Below, piece by piece: positions 1 through 7,839 of a stretch of 48,520 bases of DNA (within the stretch, counting starts at the first letter, position 1; each line of letters begins with the position of its first letter). The translations under genes and the position numbers were made by a program. The notes under the pieces are model-generated. The model saw only the letters and a program-made list of their open reading frames with translations, was not told the DNA's origin and searched no databases. The DNA comes from DATMNI01 sp035570275 (lineage in GTDB: Bacteria > Acidobacteriota > Terriglobia > Bryobacterales > Bryobacteraceae). The stretch lies in assembly GCA_035570275.1 (NCBI GenBank), contig DATMNI010000221.1, positions 1-48,520 on the forward strand. Direction: 5' to 3'.

Positions 1-314
1 ACCCAAACGCTTGTTGGCTAGCCTGACTTTCGCACTTCAGGGCAGATGGGTGAGAAGCTGCTTCTTGTGCACCGGCGCCACCACCTCCACCGACTTGATC
101 TCCACGATCACCAGGTCCTCAACGATCAGGTCTGCCCGAAATCCCACTTCAATGTGGACGCCGTGATACACCAGGGAACCGGTTGCTGACGCGTCGTGAG
201 CAGCCCGCGGTGTTCCAGTTCGTATGCCAGGACCGATTCATAGACCGACTCCAACAGGCCCGGCCCCAGAGTGGTATGGACTCGACAAGCTGCATCCACA
301 TCTGTTTCGCCAAT
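1..314 (-). pseudogene. GxxExxY-family protein, frameshifted and truncated
   Basis: Read on the minus strand, two frames join to give the family core: ESIGETDVDAACRVHTTLG, then GPGLLESVYESVLAYELEH, a loss of frame near 172-186, then LVYHGVHIEVGFRADLIVE and VEIKSVEVVAPVHKKQLLTH. A TGA at 37-39 ends the frame right after HLP, although RLANKRLG, which resembles the family's next segment, follows it. No start codon is seen in the correct frame. The family is small, nuclease-like in some fold predictions and of unknown role. With a frameshift and a premature stop this copy is almost certainly dead. The conserved core begins exactly where the dispersed repeat at 311-409 ends. The left end of the window cuts the feature. 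Confidence 0.75.
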
Positions 315-409
315 GGATTCCCGGTCACCTTGACTTCGATTATCCCTCCTCCTTTGCGGCTTCTTGGCGGCTTCGCGGCTTTGCGTGACATTTTGCCTTT
401 TCTTGTGCG
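311..409. repeat. Dispersed ~100-bp repeat, copy A
   Basis: This stretch matches 1425-1524 with about 85 percent identity by eye. Both run from CCAnTGGATTCCCGGTCAC through a cytosine/thymine-rich GCGGCTTCGCGGCTT block to TCTTGTGCG. Read on the minus strand it is the leader of the GxxExxY remnant. The last shared bases fall where the protein core starts, so the repeat looks like a 5' leader that travels with, or recombines between, such genes. Confidence 0.75.
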
Positions 410-459
410 GGGAGGCTCTGTCGTTGCGGAAGAGCCATCGGAGATGTAGTCTGTTGGCT

Positions 460-909
460 ATGAAACGACTAATTGTCGCCGTAGTCTTAGCGTTTTTGGG
501 GCTGCTGTGCCCGGTAAGTAGCGGATCAGCTCAAGACGGCAACGCCGACAAAACAAGGCCCGATCTGAAACTGTGGTCAGTCGTGAAACGCAGCTTGACT
601 GGCGCGGATGGGGAAGAGTTCTTCCGGCAGAACATGAAAGACTCCGCTTTGCCGGTAATGGTCGGTACGCTGATTTCGTCCACGCCTGCGGAGCGGCCCA
701 CGGTCTTGGTGATCGGGCTTTCAGATCCGTCATCGCCAGAGATCACGTTACGGTTGAAGGACGACAGCGGTAAAGACGCCCCTCTCAACGGGCCGATAAC
801 GCCCGGTTCTCAGATTCGATTCGAAGGTGTCGCGACCGCATTCACGAAAGACCCTTTCATGCTTACTATCGAGACCTCACCGAAGTTCCGGAAACCGCGC
901 AGGCGGTGA
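460..909 (+). CDS. Small predicted secreted protein, unknown function
   Basis: 149 residues. The N-terminus MKRLIVAVVLAFLGLLC followed by PVSSGSAQDG is a good Sec signal peptide, with cleavage probably after SGSA. The mature part is about 120 residues, mostly polar, with a possible beta-rich pattern (VMVGTLISSTP, ITLRLKDDSG, IRFEGVATAF, FMLTIETSPKF) and a basic tail KFRKPRRR. I recognise no domain. The ATG at 460 is chosen over in-frame upstream codons because it starts the signal peptide. The gene lies between two gene remnants and may be a local survivor or a newly arrived gene. It is probably exported to the periplasm. Confidence 0.6.
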   Translation: MKRLIVAVVLAFLGLLCPVSSGSAQDGNADKTRPDLKLWSVVKRSLTGADGEEFFRQNMKDSALPVMVGTLISSTPAERPTVLVIGLSDPSSPEITLRLKDDSGKDAPLNGPITPGSQIRFEGVATAFTKDPFMLTIETSPKFRKPRRR

Positions 910-946
910 AAGACATCACGCGGGCGCAGGTCCTCGGGCCGCAGAC

Positions 947-1438
947 CTACGCGGACGTGCGCCCGCCACTCGAGGGCTGGGGCAGGGCGTCGAGCCTGGT
1001 GCGCGCCCGGCGCCAAGCCGCGTCGATGTCGCGGCGATCGAGAGCCACCAGCCCGGTGGCGGATTCGGCGATCGCGTCCGCTTGTTCAGACAGCGCCTGA
1101 CGGCACGCCTCCCCAAGCCGCGGGGCCAGGCGGCGGATGGCATTCAACTGGTGGATCAGCACGGCTGGAGTGGTCGTCGAAGCCTGACGGATCTGATCGA
1201 ACGCGAGCTTGACGAGGCGTTCGAGCCGTACCGGTGGCATCCACGCGCGGAGATTGCCGCCGGTGTCGTACCAGTTTCCCTCGAGCGGGGGCCGTTCGGC
1301 GAGTGTAAGGAGTGCGTCCGCGAGCCAGTCGACGCACGCGACGCCGGTAAACGTATCGTTGACCGCGGGCGACAGCGCACGGATGGCGATCTCGACGACC
1401 TGGGCGATGCCGAACTCGCTGCGCCAGTGGATTCCCGG
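947..1438 (-). pseudogene. DUF2254 membrane-protein C-terminal fragment
   Basis: The open minus-strand frame reads HWRSEFGIAQVVEIAIRA, LSPAVNDTFTGVACVDWL, then WMPPVRLERLVKLAFDQIRQ and ends RTSA-stop. This matches the soluble C-terminal half of DUF2254 proteins, whose hallmark is ALSPgxNDPfTA followed by a one-per-gene DRL segment. The membrane N-terminal half is missing. Upstream the frame meets a stop at 1439-1441 and there is no ATG, GTG or TTG start, so this is a 5'-deleted remnant. The 3' end seems intact. The deletion point coincides with the end of the repeat copy at 1425-1524, which suggests recombination through the repeat. Confidence 0.7.
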
Positions 1439-1524
1439 TCACGTTGACTTCGACTATCCCTCGTCCTTTGCGGCTACTTTGCGGCTTCGCGGCTTGGCGT
1501 GAAATCCCCTTTTTTTCTTGTGCG
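1425..1524. repeat. Dispersed ~100-bp repeat, copy B
   Basis: This is the second copy of the repeat at 311-409, in the same orientation and 1.1 kb away. Here it abuts the DUF2254 remnant instead of the GxxExxY remnant, with the join at the same repeat base. A 16-base piece, CACCTTGACTTCGATC-like, recurs at 27658-27673 in another gene-free stretch. Confidence 0.7.
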
Positions 1525-1617
1525 CTCGGCTCAAATGTCCAACTTACTATTTAACTCCCCTAAGTGAACAGCATTTGGGGTTAGTTAAGTTAGGTTAGCC
1601 GGCGTTCAGCGGCCAAA

Positions 1618-3669
1618 TCACGCCAACCCCGAGCGTTCCAGCAAAGCCCGCGGGTCGGGCTCCCGGCCCATGAAGGCGCGGTACAAATCCGCCGGGTCTT
1701 CGCTGTCGCCTTTGGAGAGGATCTTGGAGCGGAATTCGGCGCCGACTTGGCGGCTGAAGATACCGTCGGCCCGGAAGCGCGTGAAGGCGTCGGCCTCCAG
1801 CACCTCGGCCCACTTGTAGGAGTAATAGCCCGCGCCGTATCCGACGGGGCTGCCGAAGAGGTGGGTGAAGGCTGCCATGGTGGCATGGTTCGGCGGCAAG
1901 GGCGCCGGGCTGAATTCCTGGAGGAGACGGCGCGCGTACTCCACCGGGTCGCCATCGCGCTCGGGCGAGAATTGGGTGTGCATCATCAGGTCTATCAAAC
2001 CGAAGCCGAGTTGGCGCATCTGGGCGTTGGCGGCGCGGAAGGTGCGAGCCCGCTTCATTTTCTGGAACAGCTCCTCGGGAATCGGTGCGCCGGTCTCCCA
2101 ATGGCGGGCCAACAGGTCGAGGGACGCGCGTTCCCAGCACCAGTTCTCCATGATCTGGGAAGGCAGTTCGACGAAATCCCAAGCCACGTTGGTGCCGGCC
2201 AGCGAACGGACTTCCACGCGGCTCAGCAGGTGATGCAGCAGATGGCCGAACTCGTGGAAAATGGTTTCCACTTCGCGGTGCGTCAGCATAGCCGGCTTGC
2301 TGCCCACGGGGGCGGTAAGGTTGCCGCAGATCAGGCCCAGATGGGGATGAAAGCCGCCGAGAACCGGGCCGCCGGTGATCAGCGAGTCCATCCAGGCGCC
2401 GCCGCGCTTGTTTTCGCGCGGGTACCAGTCGGCATAAAAGCCGCCGAGCGCAGCGTTGTTCTCGTCGCGCACTTCGTAGTAGCGCACCTTTGGGTCCCAG
2501 ACGGGCACGCCGGACCGTTCCACCACGTGGATACCATAGAGGCGGTTGACCAGGTCGAAAAGACCGGCCACCACGCGCTCCATGGGGAAGTAAGGGCGCA
2601 GCGCTTCCTCGTCGAAATCGTACCGGGCGGCGCGTTGTTTTTCGGCGTAGTAAGCCACGTCCCATGGTTCCAGTTCGGGCGCGTCCGCGCCTTCCGTCTG
2701 GCGTCGGAACTCCACCAGTTCCCGGTTTTCCTCGTGGAACCGCCGCTCGGTTTTTCGCTTGAGATCTTCCAGGAAAGCCACGGCCCGGGCGCCTTTGTGG
2801 GCCATGCGGTCTTCCAAAACCAGATCGGCGAAATCGCCGTAGCCGAGGAGGTTGGCCTTTTGGCGGCGCAGTTCCAGAACGCGGGTCACGATGGGGCGGT
2901 TGTCGCGCTCGCCCGACGTAGCGCGCACGCTGAAGGCTCCGTACACCTGGCGGCGGATGGACTGCTGGTCGAGATACGTCATCACCGCGAAGTAATCGGG
3001 CGCCTGCAGCGTGAATCGCCAGCCTTCCAGATTCTTGCGGGCGGCGCTTTCGCGGGCGGCGTCACGCGCGCTGGGGGGCAAACCGGCCAGGTCGTCTTCG
3101 CTGGTGAGCACGAGTTCGAAGGCGTTGGTGGAATCCAGCACGTTTTCGCCGAACTTGGTAGTGAGTTTGGTGAGTTCGACGTCAATCTGCTCCAGACGGC
3201 TTTTGCCGGCGGCGTCCAAATCCGCGCCATGGCGGCGGAAGGTGTCGACGGTCTTGTCGAGGAAGCGCCGCCGCTCGCCGGTTAAACCGACGGCTTCCCT
3301 GGTGCCGGCGAAAGTCTTGAGGCCGTTCCACAGCCCGGCGTCCAGAGGAATCCCCGTGTAGAAGGCGCTGGCATCCGGTTGCACGGCGTTGAACGCGGCG
3401 CGCAATTCGGGGTAGGTGGCCACGGATTCCAGGTGGCGGACCACCGCCAGAGCCCGGTCGAGCGGCTCCGTCATTTCGTCCAAGGCGGCCAGGGTGTTCT
3501 GGTAAGTGCGCCCGTCCGGTTCGGCGGCGATGGCAGCCAGGCGCGCGCGGGCGCCCGTCAGAAGCTGGGCAATTGCCGGCTCGACATGGCTGGACCGGAT
3601 GGCATCGAAAGGAATACCGAACCCCAGGGCCAGAAGGGGATTCAATTCGCTGGTATCATGCATTACCAT
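1618..3669 (-). CDS. M3-family oligopeptidase (PrlC/Dcp type)
   Basis: About 683 residues, the usual size for bacterial M3 peptidases. These are zinc enzymes that cut short peptides in the cytoplasm. The signature IFHEFGHLLHHLL (HExxH near residue 472) is present, with a downstream glutamate in NWCWERASLDLL as the expected third ligand. The N-terminal half is alpha-helical and the C-terminal third has the typical GYGAGYYSYKWAEVLEADAF segment of the family. There is no signal peptide. Two in-frame ATG codons lie at 3669 and 3663. The first is chosen because a GGAGGCGAG stretch sits 12-16 bases upstream. Alternative longer starts add only low-quality residues. The divergent gene begins about 75 bases away, so the two promoters must share this short gap. 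Confidence 0.92.
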   Translation of the reverse strand: MVMHDTSELNPLLALGFGIPFDAIRSSHVEPAIAQLLTGARARLAAIAAEPDGRTYQNTLAALDEMTEPLDRALAVVRHLESVATYPELRAAFNAVQPDASAFYTGIPLDAGLWNGLKTFAGTREAVGLTGERRRFLDKTVDTFRRHGADLDAAGKSRLEQIDVELTKLTTKFGENVLDSTNAFELVLTSEDDLAGLPPSARDAARESAARKNLEGWRFTLQAPDYFAVMTYLDQQSIRRQVYGAFSVRATSGERDNRPIVTRVLELRRQKANLLGYGDFADLVLEDRMAHKGARAVAFLEDLKRKTERRFHEENRELVEFRRQTEGADAPELEPWDVAYYAEKQRAARYDFDEEALRPYFPMERVVAGLFDLVNRLYGIHVVERSGVPVWDPKVRYYEVRDENNAALGGFYADWYPRENKRGGAWMDSLITGGPVLGGFHPHLGLICGNLTAPVGSKPAMLTHREVETIFHEFGHLLHHLLSRVEVRSLAGTNVAWDFVELPSQIMENWCWERASLDLLARHWETGAPIPEELFQKMKRARTFRAANAQMRQLGFGLIDLMMHTQFSPERDGDPVEYARRLLQEFSPAPLPPNHATMAAFTHLFGSPVGYGAGYYSYKWAEVLEADAFTRFRADGIFSRQVGAEFRSKILSKGDSEDPADLYRAFMGREPDPRALLERSGLA

Positions 3670-3743
3670 AAGGGTAACAAGCTCGCCTCCAGAGATTCCC
3701 GGCAAGCGTGCAAAAAACTACAAAATGGTTACCATGGAGTTGC

Positions 3744-4319
3744 ATGGGTTCTGATTCGAAAGGGCAGCTATCGCGGGTTCCCGTTGAGGAGCGCCTCGCC
3801 ACGTACGCGTTGGTGATTTACATTCCCGACCCACTGGGCCGATTTCTGGACGATCTGCGGCGGGAGTTGGTTCCCGGATGCAATCCGCATGCGCACGTGA
3901 GTGTACTGCCGCCGCGGTCGCTGGGTGCGGATTGGCGCGCGGCCAGCCAGCAGGTGCAGGCCTTCACCGCGGGCCGCCGGCCGTTTCCGGTAGAACTGGG
4001 CGAAGTCGGGATATTCCCTGAGACGAACGTGATTTATATCGAATTGCGCTCGGGAGAGGATGAGTTGTCTGCCATGCACGACGCCCTCAATGGCAATGCG
4101 TTGATGTTTGAGGAACCCTTCGCTTACCATCCGCACGTAACGCTGGCCCAGGGGATTCCTCCAGGTGAGGTTGCGGCCGTGCATGAACTGGCCGAGCGGC
4201 GCTGGAAGGAGTTTGCGGGTGAGCGCGCATTCCGGGCGGACCGGGCGGCGTTTGTCCAGAACACAGTGGGGAACTGCTGGATCGACCTGGCGAATTTTGC
4301 GCTGGGTGCCGTAGGGTGA
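3744..4319 (+). CDS. 2'-5' RNA ligase / LigT-like 2H phosphoesterase
   Basis: 191 residues with the two HxSx/HxTx motifs that define the 2H phosphoesterase fold: HAHVSVLPPR near residue 46 and HPHVTLAQG near 130. They are spaced as in LigT/YjcG-like proteins. These enzymes open 2',3'-cyclic phosphates or act on 2'-5' bonds in RNA or nucleotides. The substrate here cannot be told. No signal peptide is present. The start at 3744 is preferred because a GGAG lies five bases upstream and the extra residues of a longer frame (from 3708) look non-coding. It is divergent from the M3 peptidase and followed by short tandem duplications, then a response regulator gene. Confidence 0.8.
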   Translation: MGSDSKGQLSRVPVEERLATYALVIYIPDPLGRFLDDLRRELVPGCNPHAHVSVLPPRSLGADWRAASQQVQAFTAGRRPFPVELGEVGIFPETNVIYIELRSGEDELSAMHDALNGNALMFEEPFAYHPHVTLAQGIPPGEVAAVHELAERRWKEFAGERAFRADRAAFVQNTVGNCWIDLANFALGAVG

Positions 4320-4327
4320 AGAATAAA

Positions 4328-4401
4328 CCGCTGAAGTGAACAAGCCGCTGCAGTGAACAGGCCGCCTGGCCGGGTCGCGCCAATTCCGGGTCGCACCAAT
4401 A
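4328..4401. repeat. Two adjacent imperfect tandem duplications (17 and 16 bp)
   Basis: CCGCTGAAGTGAACAAG is followed directly by CCGCTGCAGTGAACAGG (4328-4361), and CCGGGTCGCGCCAATT by CCGGGTCGCACCAATA (4370-4401). They fill most of the gap between the 2H phosphoesterase and the response regulator. They have no apparent coding role. Confidence 0.7.
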
Positions 4402-4438
4402 AAGTATTCCAAGCGTTCCGCCGATAGCTGGAGCAGTT

Positions 4439-5071
4439 GTGAATACAGTTCTAGTTTGTGACACGGTACCGATCGCCATCGAAGGGCTTCGAAGCCTTCT
4501 GGAGTCGGTGGAAGGCATGCGCGTCGTCGCGGCCGAGAATACTCTGGAAGACGGCGCGGATGCGGTCGAAGAACTGCAGCCAGCCATCGTGGTTGTGGAT
4601 AAAGCGTTTGGGATCAACGCCGTGATGGATTGGGTGCAGACGTTGAAGGCCGGGAATTCACGTTTGGCAACGGTAGTATGGAGTTCCTCGTTGTGCGAGG
4701 CCGAAGCATTACGGTTTCTGCAGGCCGGCGCCAAGGGAGTGGTGCGCAAGACGGCGCCCCTGTCCGAATTGCTGAACTGCCTGCGCACTGTGGCCTCGGG
4801 CGGCACGTGGATGGACGGCAATCTGGCGGCGGGCGCCCCACGGCCGGTGCGGATTGGCCGATCCAAGCTGACGGCGCGGGAACTGCAGGTGATGGAGTTA
4901 ATCGAGCGCGGGTACAAGAATAAAGCCATCGCACTGGCGCTGGGGATTCAGACCGGGACGGTGAAGATTCACCTGAAGCATATCTTCGAAAAGACGGGGA
5001 TCCGCGGAAGGTATGAGCTGGCGATCCTGGGGTTGAAGCAGAAGGGTCTGCTGGCGATCCCGCTAGCGTAA
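4439..5071 (+). CDS. NarL/FixJ-type response regulator
   Basis: 210 residues in the standard layout: receiver domain about 1-120 and LuxR-type helix-turn-helix about 145-205. Visible receiver residues are D8 of the acidic pocket, the likely phosphoacceptor D54 in AIVVVDKAF and the conserved lysine K104 in VVRKTAP. The usual second acidic residue next to D8 is missing (VCDTVP) and the usual threonine/serine switch position reads VVWSSS, so phosphorylation may be weak or altered. The output domain starts at SKLTARELQVMELIERGYKN, a classic LuxR signature. Translation starts at GTG 4439, since the next in-frame codons would cut into the receiver fold. No histidine kinase gene is adjacent, so the partner is elsewhere. 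Confidence 0.88.
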   Translation: MNTVLVCDTVPIAIEGLRSLLESVEGMRVVAAENTLEDGADAVEELQPAIVVVDKAFGINAVMDWVQTLKAGNSRLATVVWSSSLCEAEALRFLQAGAKGVVRKTAPLSELLNCLRTVASGGTWMDGNLAAGAPRPVRIGRSKLTARELQVMELIERGYKNKAIALALGIQTGTVKIHLKHIFEKTGIRGRYELAILGLKQKGLLAIPLA

Positions 5072-5082
5072 ATGTTTTGTTT

Positions 5083-5123
5083 GTGAGGCAGGTTGTTAAC
5101 CTGCGGCGGATTGCTAATCCGCC
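5083..5123. repeat. Paired-palindrome repeat, single arm
   Basis: Two short palindromes lie side by side: GCAGGTTGTTAACCTGC and GCGGATTGCTAATCCGC. They match the left arm of the element at 21381-21590 almost base for base. The copy sits 11 bases after the response regulator stop codon, so it may also act as a transcript 3' end. The opposite arm is absent or decayed (traces near 5170-5190, GCCAAGCTG and GCCAATCC). Confidence 0.75.
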
Positions 5124-5199
5124 TGCCGGCTGCGCATGGAAAACCCCCCTCTGGCGATGCTCATGGAGGTGCCAAGCTGTCAGCCAATCCCTCCGCTCC

Positions 5200-5595
5200 T
5201 CAACCCTGGTACTGGCCCTGTCCTTGCGCCACATGGCTCCACTTCAACTGGGCGAGGTACAGCAGGTTCCCATCCGGGTCTTCGAAGCTGACAAACGAGC
5301 CGGACTTTCCCTCGTTGATCGGCCCCGCAAACTTCACGCCTTTTGCTTCTAAAGTCCGCATTGCGTCCTGGATCGACCCGCTCAACTCCAGGCCGATGGT
5401 CATCGATCCTTTGCGGCCGGCAGGCGATTCGGCGGACGCCGGGTGCAACCCAATCGTCAAACCTTTTCCGACTTCCACCGAAGCCCAGTGATCGCCAAAC
5501 CGATAGGCCAGTTTCAGCCCCAGCACCTCCGAGTAGAAACGGACGGCGGCGTCCATATTCGAGACAGACACGGTGACATTGCCACTGGAAAACAT
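5200..5595 (-). CDS. VOC-superfamily (glyoxalase/dioxygenase-fold) protein
   Basis: 131 residues. It has the paired beta-alpha-beta-beta-beta pattern of the vicinal oxygen chelate fold: VTVSVSNMDAAVRFYSEVLG at the start and FVSFEDPDGNLLYLAQLKW at the end. LHPASAESPAGRKG lies between. The C-terminal glutamate/aspartate region (EDPDGN) is typical of metal-binding members, but no substrate can be assigned. ATG 5595 is preceded by GGAGG at good spacing. It is divergent from a GntR-type regulator (start 5687), which may control it. It is one of three unrelated VOC proteins in the window. Confidence 0.85.
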   Translation of the reverse strand: MFSSGNVTVSVSNMDAAVRFYSEVLGLKLAYRFGDHWASVEVGKGLTIGLHPASAESPAGRKGSMTIGLELSGSIQDAMRTLEAKGVKFAGPINEGKSGSFVSFEDPDGNLLYLAQLKWSHVAQGQGQYQG

Positions 5596-5686
5596 GGTTC
5601 CTCCATAGCCGCGAACCGGCTTCTCTTAGCATGACTCAAGGGCGGTATCCTTGAAAAGATCCACTTGGCGTCCCGAGGGTACCACT

Positions 5687-6064
5687 TTGAGACACCGCAT
5701 CCCGCTCACCATCGTATTGGACCGCAATTCGCGGGTGACACTCCACCGCCAACTCTACCAGGCACTGCGCGACGCGATTGGGAAGGGCGATTTGCCTGCC
5801 GGGTCGCTGCTGCCATCCACGCGATGGCTGGCGCGCCGGCTGAGCGTCTCCCGGAATACCGTTCTCAACGCATACGAAGCTCTGGCTTCGGAAGGGATCG
5901 TGGATGGCAGGATCGGTTCCGGAACGGCAGTGCGAAGCGGTGTTCGGCCGTTGCCGCTGCCCGACCCAAGAATCATTCTGCGCCGGTCGCACTACCCGGT
6001 GAATCGCGTGCCTTTACGGGACCCGGATGGTAATCCGCTTTACCTGCATCGAGCCATCGTATAG
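5687..6064 (+). CDS. Short GntR-family transcriptional regulator
   Basis: About 125 residues. The first 80 form a GntR winged helix: LHRQLYQALRDAIGKGDLPA, then LSVSRNTVLNAYEALASEGI and GRIGSGTAV. The recognition helix SRNTVLNAYE resembles MocR-type regulators, but the aminotransferase-like effector domain of MocR is absent. Only a tail, VPLRDPDGNPLYLHRAIV, follows. It is either a YtrA-like short regulator or a MocR N-terminus that has lost its effector half. TTG 5687 is chosen over TTG 5651 because GAGGG lies eight bases upstream. The divergent VOC gene is the obvious first candidate target. Confidence 0.75.
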   Translation: MRHRIPLTIVLDRNSRVTLHRQLYQALRDAIGKGDLPAGSLLPSTRWLARRLSVSRNTVLNAYEALASEGIVDGRIGSGTAVRSGVRPLPLPDPRIILRRSHYPVNRVPLRDPDGNPLYLHRAIV

Positions 6065-6087
6065 AGTGCCGAGTTGCAAAATGCGTC

Positions 6088-6102
6088 GCTGCCAGTGGCA
6101 GC
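6088..6102 (+). terminator. Small hairpin, possible weak terminator
   Basis: GCTGCCAGTGGCAGC is a perfect 6-bp stem with a 3-base loop, 24 bases after the GntR stop and 43 bases before the TldD start. It is followed by ATCTTAAATAG rather than a T-run, so termination would be weak. Confidence 0.3.
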
Positions 6103-6144
6103 ATCTTAAATAGGCCCTGGAAGCTGTGGTGGTATGCTAAAAAC

Positions 6145-7839
6145 TTGAAGCCCCCCGTCTCGCTCGTTCTGCCGATTTTCGCCTGTCTGGCTTCGTCTGC
6201 CGCGGCGCAACCGGGTGTCCTGTTGGACGCCATGTCCCAGGAGTTGAACCGTAACTTCACGGTTTTGAAGCAGAAGGCCGACCCGCCACCGTACTTCCTG
6301 AGCTACGAAGTCACCGAGCAGGAGTTCCATACGGTTTCGGGCACGCTGGGTACGGTGGACCCCACCAGTACGGGGAAGAGCCGGGCGATGGACGTGTCCA
6401 TCCGAGTGGGCACGCCCAAGCTCGACAACTACCACCGCGTGCGGGGCGACCGGGGCCAGTTTACATCAGGCGCTTTAATCTCGTTCGAAGACAACGTGAA
6501 CTCCATCAAGCGCCGCCTCTGGCTGGAAACCGACCGCGCCTACCGGGCGGCGGCCGAACGGCTGATCCGCATTAAAACCAACACGCAGGTGAGGGTGGCG
6601 GAGGCCGACGATTCGGATGATTTTTCGACGGAACAGGCGGCGACGTTCGTGCAGGCGCCGGCGAAACTGAAATTCGACGAAGCCGAATGGTCGGACCGCA
6701 TTCGCAAGCTTTCCGGACGCTTTAAGAATTACCCGAGCGTGCTGACCTCGCATGTTTCGGTGCAGGCCCAGATCGATACCAAGTATCTGGTGAACACCGA
6801 GGGCTCCCGCCTGGCGCATGGACGCGGGTTTGCGCGGGTGGTGATGAACGCTTCGGCGAAGGCGGCGGACGGCACCGATTTGAGCACCTTCGAGACCTTT
6901 GAAGCCGTCGACACCAGCGGCCTGCCGGACGATAAGACGCTGCTGGCGGCGGTGGACCGGGTGGCGAACGATCTTTCGCATCTGCTCAAGGCGCCCGAAT
7001 CCGAGCCGTTCGTGGGACCGGCCATCTTCTCGGGGCGCGCCGCCGGCGTGTTCTTCCATGAGATCTTCGGTCACCGCGTGGAAGGCCACCGCCAGAAGGA
7101 TGAGAGCGAAGGCCAGACGTTTACCAAGAGCGTGGGCACCAAGGTTTTGCCGGACTTCCTCTCGGTGGTGTTCGACCCAACGCGCAAAAAGATCGGCGGG
7201 GTGGATTTGAACGGCTGGTACGATTACGACGATGAGGGTGTGAAGGCCCGCCCGGTGAGTGCGGTTGAGAAGGGAGTGTTGAAGACCTTTCTGATGTCGC
7301 GTTCGCCGATCAAGGGTTTCGAGCAATCCAACGGACACGGCCGCAGGCAGCCGGGCCTCGAAGTGGTGTCGCGGCAGTCGAACCTGATTGTGGAATCGTC
7401 CAACGCGGTGCCGGAAGCACGGCTGCGCCAGATGCTTATCGATGAGGTGAAGAAGCAGAACAAGCCGTACGGACTTTACTTCCGCGATATCACCGGTGGA
7501 TTCACCACCACGCAGCGCGCCGGGTTGCAGGCATTCAAGGTGATTCCGGTGATCGTGTACCGGGTGTACGCGGACGGGCGGCCGGACGAGTTGGTGCGCG
7601 GCGCGGACATTGTGGGCACGCCGCTGTCCAGCTTCTCGAAGATTCTGGCAACGTCGGACAAGCCGGAAGTCTTTAACGGATACTGCGGGGCGGAATCCGG
7701 CAGCGTGCCGGTTTCGGCGGTGGCGCCGGCGATTCTGGTTTCGGAAATCGAAATCGAAAAGAAGGCCAAGTCGAACGACCGGCCGCCGCTGCTTCCCGAA
7801 CCGACCACCATGGAAAACAGCCAGGCTGGTGGGAAATGA
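6145..7839 (+). CDS. Exported TldD-type metallopeptidase
   Basis: 564 residues. The start TTG 6145 begins a clear signal peptide (MKPPVSLVLPIFACLASSAA, cleaved near AAAQ). The C-terminal half carries the TldD hallmark GVFFHEIFGHRVEGHRQKD, with HExxxH ligands at about H305 and H310. A cysteine at about 514 in GYCGAESGSVPVSAVAP is the expected third metal ligand. TldD works as a heterodimer with the related but metal-free TldE/PmbA and degrades or trims unfolded peptides. Cytoplasmic TldD lacks a signal peptide, so this is an exported branch. It overlaps the next gene by four bases (ATGA) and that gene encodes a metal-site-less paralogue, so the pair probably forms the two-subunit enzyme in the periplasm. 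Confidence 0.88.
   Translation: MKPPVSLVLPIFACLASSAAAQPGVLLDAMSQELNRNFTVLKQKADPPPYFLSYEVTEQEFHTVSGTLGTVDPTSTGKSRAMDVSIRVGTPKLDNYHRVRGDRGQFTSGALISFEDNVNSIKRRLWLETDRAYRAAAERLIRIKTNTQVRVAEADDSDDFSTEQAATFVQAPAKLKFDEAEWSDRIRKLSGRFKNYPSVLTSHVSVQAQIDTKYLVNTEGSRLAHGRGFARVVMNASAKAADGTDLSTFETFEAVDTSGLPDDKTLLAAVDRVANDLSHLLKAPESEPFVGPAIFSGRAAGVFFHEIFGHRVEGHRQKDESEGQTFTKSVGTKVLPDFLSVVFDPTRKKIGGVDLNGWYDYDDEGVKARPVSAVEKGVLKTFLMSRSPIKGFEQSNGHGRRQPGLEVVSRQSNLIVESSNAVPEARLRQMLIDEVKKQNKPYGLYFRDITGGFTTTQRAGLQAFKVIPVIVYRVYADGRPDELVRGADIVGTPLSSFSKILATSDKPEVFNGYCGAESGSVPVSAVAPAILVSEIEIEKKAKSNDRPPLLPEPTTMENSQAGGK

Noticed and set aside
183..449. Plus-strand 88-residue frame
   Set aside because: It is antisense to the GxxExxY remnant and its leader repeat, with no signal of its own.
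1747..3285. A 512-residue open frame on the plus strand
   Set aside because: It is antisense to the M3 peptidase, has no domain pattern and is explained by GC-rich codon use of the real gene.
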